Shown here: one piece after another, positions 6,685 to 13,657 of the stretch
How the letters are laid out: every line of letters starts with the position of its first letter
Numbering within the stretch: the stretch's first letter is position 1
Notes under the pieces: generated by a model
Databases searched by the model: none
Told to the model about the DNA's origin: nothing
What the model saw: the letters and a program-made list of their open reading frames with translations, nothing else
Translations under genes and position numbers: made by a program
NCBI GenBank assembly: GCA_900539725.1
Contig: UQDI01000024.1
Coordinates: forward strand, 5,001 to 27,462
Source: an uncultured Eubacteriales bacterium
Lineage (GTDB): Bacteria; Bacillota; Clostridia; Tissierellales; Peptoniphilaceae
Length of the DNA: 22,462 nt
Direction of reading: 5' to 3'

Positions 6685-7527
6685 ATGGATAAAATTAAAA
6701 AAGAAAAAATTGAAGTAAAAGGTGTAGAGATAGAGGTTTACACAGAAGATTACATGAACGACTATATTAGTTTGACTGATATTGCAAAGTATAAAAATGC
6801 AGAAGAACCAAATGTTGTTGTTGCAAATTGGATGAGAAATTTTAATACAATCGAGTACCTGGGGATTTGGGAACGATTAAATAATCCTAAATTTAACCCC
6901 CTCGAATTCGAGGGGTATTTAAAAAAGGCTGGCAGCAATGCTTTTACTTTATCTCCTCAAAAGTGGCAAAAGACTACTAATGCAATAGGTATAGTAGTGA
7001 GACTTGGAAGAAATGGTGGAACGTTCGCGCACAAAGACATTGCTTTTAAGTTTGCTTCCTGGATATCAGCCGAATTTGAACTGTACATTATTAAAGATTA
7101 TCAAAGATTAAAAGCAGATGAAAATTCAAAATTATCATTGAAATGGAATTTGCATAGAGAAATTTCTAAAATCAATTATAAATTACACACAGATGCTATA
7201 AAAGAATATTTGCTCAAAGACCTAACAAGTGAACAGCTTTCATACAAATACGCGAGCGAAGCCGATATGCTAAATGTGGCTTTATTTAATAAAAGAGCAA
7301 GAGAGTGGAGAGAAGAAAATCCAGATTTAAAAGGTAATATTAGGGACTATGCAAGCCTTAATGAACTTTTAGTGCTTGCGAATATGGAAAGTTATAACGC
7401 AATACTGATAGAGAAGGGATTGGATCAAAAGTCAAGGATGATAGAGCTTAGAAACTTGGCTAAAAGTCAGCTTATTTCACTAGCTAGACTTAATGATTTG
7501 GAGAAAAAACAATTAAAAGGGAAATAA
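6685..7527 (+). CDS. KilA-N domain protein
   Basis: A 280-residue protein. Residues about 27-143 match the KilA-N DNA-binding domain known from phages and large DNA viruses: YISLTDIAKYKN at the start, a WMRNFNTIEYLGIWE helix, and the closing GGTFAHKDIAFKFASWIS plus the FELYIIKDYQRLK helix. The C-terminal half is helical and charged, with no motif I recognise. AAAAGGAG about six bases upstream of the ATG decides the start. The gene looks more A+T-rich than the envelope operon before it, and no other phage gene is nearby, so it is probably a stand-alone acquired gene. It contains an 18-bp perfect palindrome at 6898-6915. Sixteen bases separate it from the next gene, which is probably cotranscribed. 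Biological role unknown. Confidence 0.8.
   Translation: MDKIKKEKIEVKGVEIEVYTEDYMNDYISLTDIAKYKNAEEPNVVVANWMRNFNTIEYLGIWERLNNPKFNPLEFEGYLKKAGSNAFTLSPQKWQKTTNAIGIVVRLGRNGGTFAHKDIAFKFASWISAEFELYIIKDYQRLKADENSKLSLKWNLHREISKINYKLHTDAIKEYLLKDLTSEQLSYKYASEADMLNVALFNKRAREWREENPDLKGNIRDYASLNELLVLANMESYNAILIEKGLDQKSRMIELRNLAKSQLISLARLNDLEKKQLKGK
6898..6915. repeat. 18-bp perfect palindrome inside the KilA-N gene
   Basis: CCCCTCGAATTCGAGGGG reads identically on both strands. It encodes N-P-L-E-F-E-G near residues 71-77, which may be a conserved stretch of KilA-N proteins, so codon constraint could explain part of it. G+C-rich flanks in an A+T-rich gene make it stand out. It could be a protein-binding site, but nothing else supports that. 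Confidence 0.4.
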
Positions 7528-7543
7528 AAAAGGAGGAAAAATT

Positions 7544-8005
7544 ATGGACAGAGAAAAAGTAAAAGCATTATTTGATAAATACACAAAAAAGTTACGCATA
7601 GTGCCTGAGTGGGACATAAGGCTTGAATTTGTCGAAGACCCTGACTGGAAGAAGACGGGCGATTTTAAGATAGACCCCACAGACAAAAAGGCGGTGCTTA
7701 TGCTAAACGCAGTAAATCCAAAAGATGAGAACATCGAAGAAACCATAGTTCATGAGCTAATGCACATAAAGATGTATCCTTTGGATCAAGTTTGTGAATC
7801 TATGATTATAAATATGTTCGACGAAGGGAGCAAGGCGCAAAACTTTGCTTATCAAGAGTTTTTCACGACACTTGAAGTGACAGTGGAAGAGCTTGCAAAG
7901 TGCTTCCTATACGAGTTTGGCGAGAACAAAGAGCTTTCATACGGAAGGATGAGTAAGATCAAGTCCTTCAACGAGCTTTATGATGGACTAAATAGTATTG
8001 AATAA
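7544..8005 (+). CDS. small HExxH metallopeptidase-like protein
   Basis: A 153-residue soluble protein with a zinc-peptidase motif, VHELMH (His70, Glu71, His74). The length, with a short strand-rich N-terminus before the motif and a helical C-terminus after it, fits the minigluzincin/ImmA-SprT-like small metallopeptidases. A third ligand might be Glu111 or Glu115-116 in TLEVTVEEL. No signal peptide is seen. GGAGG lies upstream of the ATG with normal spacing. The gene lies 16 bases after the KilA-N gene and is followed by a strong terminator, so the two probably form a unit. ImmA-like peptidases often sit beside DNA-binding regulators and cleave them, but no XRE repressor is present. A link to the KilA-N protein is only a possibility. 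Confidence 0.65.
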   Translation: MDREKVKALFDKYTKKLRIVPEWDIRLEFVEDPDWKKTGDFKIDPTDKKAVLMLNAVNPKDENIEETIVHELMHIKMYPLDQVCESMIINMFDEGSKAQNFAYQEFFTTLEVTVEELAKCFLYEFGENKELSYGRMSKIKSFNELYDGLNSIE

Positions 8006-8013
8006 ATAAATTC

Positions 8014-8046
8014 GCTCTTTACTTACTAAGTAGAGAGCTTTTCTTT
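8014..8046 (+). terminator. intrinsic terminator after the metallopeptidase gene
   Basis: GCTCTTTACTT (8014-8024) pairs with AAGTAGAGAGC (8028-8038), with one G-T wobble and a three-base loop, followed by TTTTCTTT. It begins nine bases after the stop codon and ends just before the next promoter. Confidence 0.85.
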
Positions 8047-8049
8047 GCC

Positions 8050-8078
8050 TTGAAAATTGTCATCTCTAGTGATATAAT
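8050..8078 (+). promoter_or_regulatory. strong extended -10 promoter of the J-domain/HIRAN pair
   Basis: TTGAAA (8050-8055), a 17-base spacer and a consensus TATAAT (8073-8078) preceded by TGA. The predicted start near 8085 falls at the AGAGGTGG SD (8086-8093), giving a leader of about 12 bases before the ATG at 8097. The GTGATATAATTA stretch recurs exactly at the promoter of the restriction locus (15363-15374). Confidence 0.85.
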
Positions 8079-8096
8079 TAGTTAAAGAGGTGGACT

Positions 8097-8915
8097 ATGG
8101 CGGATATTATGGAGTTCAAGGGCAAAATTGAACTGAAGGACGATATTAAGGCGCTTAGAGAAGAGCTTGTAAGGCTTGTTGAGGAGCGCGACAATTTAAT
8201 ATACACGACTTGTCCTAATATCAAGATGAGGTACATGATTGAGGCGGGCTACCTTGAGTATAAGCTTTATGAATTAAGCCTTAAGTATCAAAGGCTCAAG
8301 AGAAAGAAGGAGCTCATTCAAGCGAAGGTCTATAGAGAGGAAAAAGTCAGCGTTATAGAGATAGATGAGATTCTTGATAAAGAGTTTGAAGAGTACAAGA
8401 AAGACCTTGAAGAAAAGCTTAAGGAAGTAAACGAGTCAATCAAGAGAAGCGAGGGCGAATTTTTGTCTGATGTCGAGAGCGAAGACCTTAAGGATATGTA
8501 TAGAAAAGTAGTTAAAAAGCTGCACCCAGACCTTAATCCAGAAGTAACTGAGGCTGAGAAAGAACTTTTTGTAAGAGCGGTCGAAGCGTATAAAACTGGT
8601 GACGTCGCTAGTATGAAGCTTATCTATGTAGTTTCTGGCGCTGATGAAGAGAAAAAAGATGATGATACTAAGCTAAAAACTGTCTTGGATATGGCTGAGG
8701 AGAAGGCTCGTCTTGAAAAACTTGTAGAAAATATTAAAAAGAACATGGATGAGATCAAGAGCCGCTTCCCATATACGCTTAAGGACTACCTTGATGATGA
8801 TAGTCTTATGAAGGAAAAGCAGGATGAGCTTAGTGAATCGATAAAAGATTATGAAAATGCAATAATGGATTTAGAAGAGGCTATAGCAAAACTATTGGAG
8901 GAGAAAGATGAGTGA
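8097..8915 (+). CDS. coiled-coil protein with J-domain-like HPD segment
   Basis: A 272-residue, highly charged soluble protein. Residues about 10-118 are long heptad-rich helices. Residues about 128-180 resemble the second half of a DnaJ J-domain: MYRKVVKKLHPDLNP with HPD at 143-145, then a helix ending in RAVEAYKTGD. Residues about 205-272 are another coiled coil. J-domains stimulate Hsp70 ATPase through the HPD loop, so this may recruit DnaK to a specific client. It is not DnaJ, since the G/F-rich and zinc-finger regions are absent and the J-like part is internal. It has its own strong promoter and SD, and overlaps the HIRAN gene by eight bases, so the two products are probably made together and may act together. 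Confidence 0.75.
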   Translation: MADIMEFKGKIELKDDIKALREELVRLVEERDNLIYTTCPNIKMRYMIEAGYLEYKLYELSLKYQRLKRKKELIQAKVYREEKVSVIEIDEILDKEFEEYKKDLEEKLKEVNESIKRSEGEFLSDVESEDLKDMYRKVVKKLHPDLNPEVTEAEKELFVRAVEAYKTGDVASMKLIYVVSGADEEKKDDDTKLKTVLDMAEEKARLEKLVENIKKNMDEIKSRFPYTLKDYLDDDSLMKEKQDELSESIKDYENAIMDLEEAIAKLLEEKDE

Positions 8916-9303
8916 TTTAGTTAAAAAAGATGATGGTGGCGGTCTTTTAGGTGTTTTACATGGCACTGGTGGCCTTGTCGTACCAAAGCCATTCGAGCGC
9001 GAAATATATCTATTTACAACGCATGTCGCAGGCACAACGCATGTTGACAATATTTTTGAGATAGAAAAGCATTTGAATATTGACGATAAATTATTATTCT
9101 TCAGAGAAGACAATCCTCATGATGAAAAGGCCATACGCGTGGAAACGCTTCAAAAAGAAAAAGTTGGTTATGTACCAAGAGGCGATAACGCAGTATTTTC
9201 AAGGCTCATGGATGCAGGTAAAGAGCTTTATGCCAAGATTAAAGACAAAGAGACGGTTGACGAATGGCTTAGGATAGAGATGGATATTTACCTTAAAGAC
9301 TAA
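8908..9303 (+). CDS. HIRAN domain protein
   Basis: A 131-residue protein. After about 25 variable residues, positions 27-131 carry HIRAN features: a first strand with THVAGTTHVD, then LLFFREDNPHDEKAIRV and KVGYVPRGDNAVFSRLMDAG. The N-P-x-D-x-x-A-I-x-V plus G-Y-x-P-R pattern is typical of the family. HIRAN domains in eukaryotic HLTF/Rad5 helicases bind free 3' DNA ends; stand-alone bacterial versions are thought to bind unusual DNA, but their roles are poorly known. The start lies inside the J-domain gene (eight-base overlap) behind GGAGGAG, so translation is coupled. The pairing suggests a chaperone-linked DNA-damage or mobile-DNA function, which is inference. Confidence 0.8.
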   Translation: MSDLVKKDDGGGLLGVLHGTGGLVVPKPFEREIYLFTTHVAGTTHVDNIFEIEKHLNIDDKLLFFREDNPHDEKAIRVETLQKEKVGYVPRGDNAVFSRLMDAGKELYAKIKDKETVDEWLRIEMDIYLKD

Positions 9304-9334
9304 AGAATTCAGTGGGAAGGATTTTACAGATACA

Positions 9335-9970
9335 ATGTATTACAATTATGAATGGATAAATGATAATATTTGTGTTCATGATTCTCATGATATGAATTTT
9401 AATACAATTAAAGTTAAAAGATTGTTTCTAATAGTTCATCATACTAAAAATGAGAGACGGGTAAATGAAGCTGCACAAAAAATTATTAGCGCAAATTATG
9501 ACTATATAAGTATATTCGGCGAGATGGCTCCTATTTGGAAAAAAGCTATAGAAAAATTTAATGATAATAAAAAAGATATTGAGATAGAGATTACAAATAC
9601 TGAGCTGATGCAAATGGGTTATGACATAGCCATGTATTCAAAATTATATTCTGATGAAAAAATTTTCTTGGTCTCAGATGATGAATTTTTTACAGAAATT
9701 GCTGAAGACATCTTAAGAATAATTGAAGGAACAGCTACTTTTACAGTAGAAGATTGGATAAAGTTTAAAAAAGGATACGAATTTAATTACAATGGAAGAG
9801 ACTCTATTGTAATTATAAAAAAAGATGGTATTTATCTTGGATACTTAAGCGATTTAAGAAAATTTAAATCGCTATATGATTTATACAAGATAGATAATGC
9901 AATATTTGATGGAAAATCGTTTATAGCGATTTGGAAAGAAGTTAAAAAACAAAATAATATTAAGGAATAA
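9335..9970 (+). CDS. protein of unknown function
   Basis: I do not recognise this 211-residue protein. An early segment (about 28-50) reads like a hydrophobic beta strand followed by a helix. A second strand-like stretch, EKIFLVSDDEFF (about 109-120), together with an acidic loop, gives a loosely Rossmann- or toprim-like feel, but no catalytic motif can be named. There is no signal peptide or transmembrane segment. The codons are very A+T-rich compared with the J-domain/HIRAN genes 30 bases upstream, which suggests separate acquisition. The SD is poor: AAGGA lies about 14 bases upstream of the ATG, so the start is uncertain. The gene is probably transcribed with the pair before it and ends at a bidirectional terminator. 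Confidence 0.6.
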   Translation: MYYNYEWINDNICVHDSHDMNFNTIKVKRLFLIVHHTKNERRVNEAAQKIISANYDYISIFGEMAPIWKKAIEKFNDNKKDIEIEITNTELMQMGYDIAMYSKLYSDEKIFLVSDDEFFTEIAEDILRIIEGTATFTVEDWIKFKKGYEFNYNGRDSIVIIKKDGIYLGYLSDLRKFKSLYDLYKIDNAIFDGKSFIAIWKEVKKQNNIKE

Positions 9971-9974
9971 GCAA

Positions 9975-10009
9975 AAAATCCCCGATACAAATTATGTACC
10001 GGGGATTTT
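9975..10009. terminator. bidirectional terminator between convergent genes
   Basis: AAAATCCCCGATACA (9975-9989) pairs with TGTACCGGGGATTTT (9995-10009) except for one position. The stem's A and T flanks give a T tract on either strand. It sits four bases after the plus-strand gene and just past the stop of the minus-strand lipoprotein, so it serves both. Confidence 0.85.
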
Positions 10010-10019
10010 CGCGTATAAA

Positions 10020-10625
10020 CTATTTATCTTTTTTGATTAATTCTTTTGTCTCTAAATTGTATTCGTACTCAATGTCTTTGCCACTTGCATTTTCAACCTC
10101 AACTTCAAGTTTAGTGATGCCAGCTTCATGCTCAAAACTAAATGAGTTTTGGTGATAGCCATCGCCAGCGTCTTTTATAGAAGTAGCCACAAGTTCGTCA
10201 ATGTTCTTGATTAGTCCAAGGTCTATTGCTTTTTTGTCAGCTGTATTATCTTTTTCTACATTGTCTTTAATGATACTTCCATCAACTGCATTTACTTCAA
10301 GCTCATATTCGTTCGCATCGTCAAAGCCATTGATCTCGTATGCGTAAACGCCATTGTCCTTTTCAAAGCTAATTTCGTCAATTTTTACATTTGCATATTT
10401 ATCAGTAAAAATTTTCACAGCGTCTTCAGCTGATAAAGTAATAGCATTTTCAGTCGCTGTATTTGAATCAGTCTTTGTATCATTGCCAGCTGTGTCTGCC
10501 TCACTTGCTACATCTTGCATTTTACTTTGGTCTGTCTCGTCCATAGTTGCAGGAGCCTTGTTACAGCCCACAAGTGTAAGTGAAAGTACTAAAACTAGTA
10601 CTAGTACTAAATTAAATTTCTTCAT
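10020..10625 (-). CDS. PepSY-domain lipoprotein
   Basis: A 201-residue secreted lipoprotein. The lipobox LVGC puts the lipidated cysteine at 21, after a very hydrophobic Leu/Val signal peptide. An acidic, Asp/Thr-rich linker runs to about residue 60. Two PepSY-like repeats follow (about 62-120 and 130-200), each with helix-then-beta-hairpin wording such as YAYEINGF and YEYNLETKELIKK. PepSY domains are usually extracytoplasmic and are proposed to bind or inhibit peptidases; the exact role here is unknown. AAGGATG precedes the ATG. About 55 bases separate it from the nqr terminator, with only a weak TATAAG-like promoter. The signal-peptide DNA carries a short hexamer repeat (ACTAGT). Confidence 0.85.
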   Translation of the reverse strand: MKKFNLVLVLVLVLSLTLVGCNKAPATMDETDQSKMQDVASEADTAGNDTKTDSNTATENAITLSAEDAVKIFTDKYANVKIDEISFEKDNGVYAYEINGFDDANEYELEVNAVDGSIIKDNVEKDNTADKKAIDLGLIKNIDELVATSIKDAGDGYHQNSFSFEHEAGITKLEVEVENASGKDIEYEYNLETKELIKKDK

Positions 10626-10669
10626 TTAATCATCCTTTCTCTCGATAACACTTATACCCAAAGTTGATG

Positions 10670-10707
10670 AGATACAAACAAGCCCCAATGCTAAGTGCAT
10701 CGGGGCT
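10670..10707 (-). terminator. intrinsic terminator of the nqr operon
   Basis: On the minus strand AGCCCCGATGC pairs with GCATTGGGGCT, with one G-T wobble and a five-base loop (plus-strand arms 10681-10691 and 10697-10707). A TGTTTGT tail follows. It lies about 20 bases after the nqrF stop. Confidence 0.8.
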
Positions 10708-10728
10708 CTGTCATTATTTTGTTCTTAT

Positions 10729-11844
10729 CTAAAAATTGTCATAGTAAATTTTGTCTTCAGGCACGCCCACTTCCTTAAGTGCTGCCGTTAATGACTCTAT
10801 CATCCTTGGTGAGCCGCATAGGTAGGCGGAGCTGTTCTTGCCAGTCTCTTGACAATATTTTCTGATTGCGTCGTCCGCATGTCCTGTGTCGCCCTCCCAA
10901 TTCATTTCAGGCGTTGTTCTTGATAGGACTGGTATAAATTTGAAGTCATACAAAGTCTCTTCGAAGTCCTTTAGCTCATAAAGTAAGAATAAGTCGTCAG
11001 GCGTTCTCGCGCCGAAGTAAAATCTCGCCTTTCTCTTGATGTCGTGGTCCTTCATGTGATTTAGTATCGAGCGTATCGGAGCAAAACCAGTTCCTGCCGC
11101 TCCAAGAATTATCTCGCTATCATCATCATGATAATAGAAGTCGCCGTATGGTCCGTTGATAGTGACCTTGTCGCCTTCCTTCAAAATCTTATGGCAGTAG
11201 GTCGTACATATACCCTTAGTAAAGCCGATAAGAAGCTCGATGTGCTTTGTATCATTGATACTCGAGGCGATGGAGTAAGCTCTGAACACTTCTTCGTCTG
11301 ATCCTTCGTAGTCCTCGCCCTTTGGATAAGCCTCAGCCTTTAGCTGAACGTATTGACCCGGCTTGAAGCTGATAGTCTCGCCCTCAGGCAGTTCAAATCT
11401 AAATTTCGTGATTCTATCAGTTAGTGGAAGCTTCTCAACTAAAGTAGTTTCGTACTCTTTAACGTTGAATAGCTCTTCAGGTATCTCTATAGAAATATCA
11501 TTCTTGACCTTGATTTGACAAGATAGTCTCACATTAGTCTTAAGCTCTTCTTCACTTAGTTGCGGTTTTTCAGTCGCAAGCACAGGGCCCGCGCCGCTTA
11601 AAACCTTGACCTTGCAGTAGCCGCATGAGCCCTTGCCGCCGCAAGCCGATGGTATGAAGACCTTTTGATTTCTAAGTGTTGACAAAAGGCTCTCGCCGCC
11701 ATCAACAATATATTCTTTTTCATTGTTTATAGTCATCTTCACTTGGCCATAGTCCGCGATGTATTTGTCTGCTATTGATAATAGTAGAGCAAATATCCCG
11801 CATAGACCAGCTACGACTAAAGTAGTAATAATTATTTGTTCCAT
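10729..11844 (-). CDS. nqrF: NqrF-like NADH-oxidising subunit (2Fe-2S and FAD)
   Basis: The NADH entry subunit of a Na+-translocating NADH:quinone oxidoreductase, 371 residues. An N-terminal membrane helix (about 3-25) leads to a 2Fe-2S ferredoxin domain with Cys68, Cys74, Cys77 and Cys109. A ferredoxin-reductase-like module follows, with RAYS at 188-191 for FAD, a GAAGTGFAP loop, and the NADH-site YLCGSPRM. The chain ends in Phe, as in known NqrF. It is somewhat shorter than Vibrio NqrF (about 408). The ATG at 11844 has AGGTGA about five bases upstream; a GTG at 11853 is part of that SD and is rejected. It is the last gene of the operon and is followed by a terminator. RnfB and RnfC have a different (4Fe-4S) composition, so this is Nqr-type. 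Confidence 0.92.
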   Translation of the reverse strand: MEQIIITTLVVAGLCGIFALLLSIADKYIADYGQVKMTINNEKEYIVDGGESLLSTLRNQKVFIPSACGGKGSCGYCKVKVLSGAGPVLATEKPQLSEEELKTNVRLSCQIKVKNDISIEIPEELFNVKEYETTLVEKLPLTDRITKFRFELPEGETISFKPGQYVQLKAEAYPKGEDYEGSDEEVFRAYSIASSINDTKHIELLIGFTKGICTTYCHKILKEGDKVTINGPYGDFYYHDDDSEIILGAAGTGFAPIRSILNHMKDHDIKRKARFYFGARTPDDLFLLYELKDFEETLYDFKFIPVLSRTTPEMNWEGDTGHADDAIRKYCQETGKNSSAYLCGSPRMIESLTAALKEVGVPEDKIYYDNF

Positions 11845-11853
11845 AGCCGTCAC

Positions 11854-12438
11854 CTACGATATTTGCACTATGCCTGAGAATCCGATGAAGGCCATCGCCA
11901 TAATCCCAGTGATAATCAGTGTGATAGGGAAGCCTCTAAGACCTTCAGGTATAGAATTTTCCTTGATCTTCGATCTAATTCCAGCCATTGACACGATGGC
12001 AAGCATCCAGCCAAGGCCACTGCCTATTGCGAAGCCAACAGTTTGTAGGAAATTGTATTCTCTGATAACCATGAATAAGCTCACGCCTAGTATCGCGCAG
12101 TTAACAGTGATTAATGGAAGAAATATGCCAAGAGCGTAATAAAGGTTTGGCACGTACTTTTCCAAAATCATTTCCAAAACTTGAACGAAGGCCGCTATGG
12201 ATATGATAAATATTATATATCTTAGATATTCTATGTTAAACATCACCACGAGCTTGTATAAAAAGTAGTTGATAACAGTTGTTATCGTTAGTACGAATGT
12301 TACCGCGATGCCTAGACCCGTTGCAGTCTCTATCTTCTTGCTGACAGCGATGAAAGAGCACATGCCTAGGAAGTTCGAGAATATCATGTTCGATGTAAAA
12401 ATCGATGCGAAAAATATTACTAAAGGATGTATACTCAT
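11854..12438 (-). CDS. nqrE: NqrE membrane subunit
   Basis: A 194-residue protein with six transmembrane helices, paired with NqrD. The family hallmark SNFLGMC (Cys27) and the second half-site LITVNCAILG carry the cysteines that bind the iron centre shared between NqrD and NqrE inside the membrane. ALGIFLPLITVNCAILG, GSGLGWMLAIV and IPEGLRGFPIT follow the NqrE pattern closely. The start overlaps the nqrD stop (TAATG), with AAGGAG ten bases upstream. Its stop directly precedes the SD of nqrF. It conducts electrons across the membrane and forms part of the Na+ path. RnfA is the homologue in Rnf complexes; the operon order and neighbours favour Nqr. Confidence 0.93.
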   Translation of the reverse strand: MSIHPLVIFFASIFTSNMIFSNFLGMCSFIAVSKKIETATGLGIAVTFVLTITTVINYFLYKLVVMFNIEYLRYIIFIISIAAFVQVLEMILEKYVPNLYYALGIFLPLITVNCAILGVSLFMVIREYNFLQTVGFAIGSGLGWMLAIVSMAGIRSKIKENSIPEGLRGFPITLIITGIMAMAFIGFSGIVQIS

Positions 12439-13046
12439 TACTTAGCATCTCCTTTCTTTTTTAAACGATTGTTGGCGATCCACATAAGTATTGGCAGTAT
12501 GAAGAATGCCGCAGGTGGCATAACCATCATAGTCCAAGGCACGAAGCCTTCTGGCATCACTCTAAAGCCAAAGATGCTTCCAAAGCCCATCAGCTCTCTG
12601 ATTATGGCGATAGCGACAAGTACACAAGTGTAGCCAAGTCCAGATGCCACGCCATCTACAAAGCTTGAGATAGGATCGTTACTGATGGCAAAAGCTTCAG
12701 CACGTCCCATAATTATACAGTTAGTTATGATTAAGCCGACATATGGTCCTAAAGTTTTGCTCATATCAGGCATATAAGCCCTTAAGAATATATCAACGAT
12801 GATAACGAAGAACGAGATGATAAAGACTTGAACCATCATACGTATGTGCTTAGGCGTTACCTTTCTTAGTAGACTTATCAAAAATGATGAACAGCCAGTA
12901 ACAAAGGCAAGTGCAAGACCCATAACGAGCGAGTTCATACATAGGTTAGTAACAGCTAGAGTCGAGCAGATACCGATGACTTGAACCAAAACCGGATTGT
13001 CATCAAGCACGCCGTTCTTAAGTAGTTTAGTGTATTTATTAGACAT
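12438..13046 (-). CDS. nqrD: NqrD membrane subunit
   Basis: A 202-residue integral membrane protein with about six helices. VIGICSTLAV (Cys27) and VGLIITNCIIMGRAEAFAI supply the two cysteines of the membrane iron site and the family signature. FLRAYMPDMSKTLGPYVG is also characteristic of NqrD rather than RnfE. It sits two bases after nqrC and overlaps nqrE by a TAATG junction. It works with NqrE to carry electrons from the 2Fe-2S centre of NqrF to the covalent FMN of NqrC. Confidence 0.93.
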   Translation of the reverse strand: MSNKYTKLLKNGVLDDNPVLVQVIGICSTLAVTNLCMNSLVMGLALAFVTGCSSFLISLLRKVTPKHIRMMVQVFIISFFVIIVDIFLRAYMPDMSKTLGPYVGLIITNCIIMGRAEAFAISNDPISSFVDGVASGLGYTCVLVAIAIIRELMGFGSIFGFRVMPEGFVPWTMMVMPPAAFFILPILMWIANNRLKKKGDAK

Positions 13047-13048
13047 AG

Positions 13049-13657
13049 TTACTTAACCCCCTTCTTAATAAATTCGTCAAGGTCCTCGTTGATCATGTTC
13101 ACAACGAAAGTCGATGTTTGAGTCGCACCGCTTATAGCGTCAATGTTGCCGCCACTTGCGGGTCTGTTGATAACGATGTTTTTATCAGTGTAATTACTTA
13201 TGTCAAGGCCGCGGAACTGATTCTTGTAAGCATCCTCAGTGATACGTCCGCCAAGACCAGGCGTTTCATCTTGCTTAATAAATTCAAGACCAGTCGTCTT
13301 AGTCAAATCATTTGTAACACCGATGTAGCCACTAATCGAGCCCCATAGACCCGGTCCGTTTATAGGAACCGCATAAGCAAGAGTCTCCTCACCACTCTTA
13401 TAAATATATAAATTCTTTCCGTCGTAGTCTTCACTCACTACATTGTCCTTGAAAACCTTGTCAATAGTATTCGCATCAGCATCCGAAGGCAAGATGTCAA
13501 ATACATTTAAGATCTTCTTCTTAAGCTCAATGTCTTGATTAAACTCAACCACAGGAGCAGTTACCTCATTTAGAAAAGCTAGAGCAAGGGTCAATAGCAG
13601 TGCTAGAGCGAACATAAAAACTACAGGATAAACGATAGATTTCTTTTTCTTACCCAT
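13049..13657 (-). CDS. nqrC: NqrC subunit with covalent FMN site
   Basis: A 202-residue protein with one N-terminal membrane anchor (about 8-31) and an extracytoplasmic FMN-binding domain. GLWGSISGYIGV and QDETPGLGGRI are family signatures. DAISGAT provides the threonine (Thr179) to which ApbE attaches FMN through phosphate. No apbE lies in the window. The ATG at 13657 has AGGAGG nine bases upstream and overlaps nqrB by eight bases. An upstream in-frame start that would add 25 Arg-rich residues lies inside nqrB and is rejected. Vibrio NqrC is about 257 residues, so this is a compact version. Confidence 0.92.
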   Translation of the reverse strand: MGKKKKSIVYPVVFMFALALLLTLALAFLNEVTAPVVEFNQDIELKKKILNVFDILPSDADANTIDKVFKDNVVSEDYDGKNLYIYKSGEETLAYAVPINGPGLWGSISGYIGVTNDLTKTTGLEFIKQDETPGLGGRITEDAYKNQFRGLDISNYTDKNIVINRPASGGNIDAISGATQTSTFVVNMINEDLDEFIKKGVK

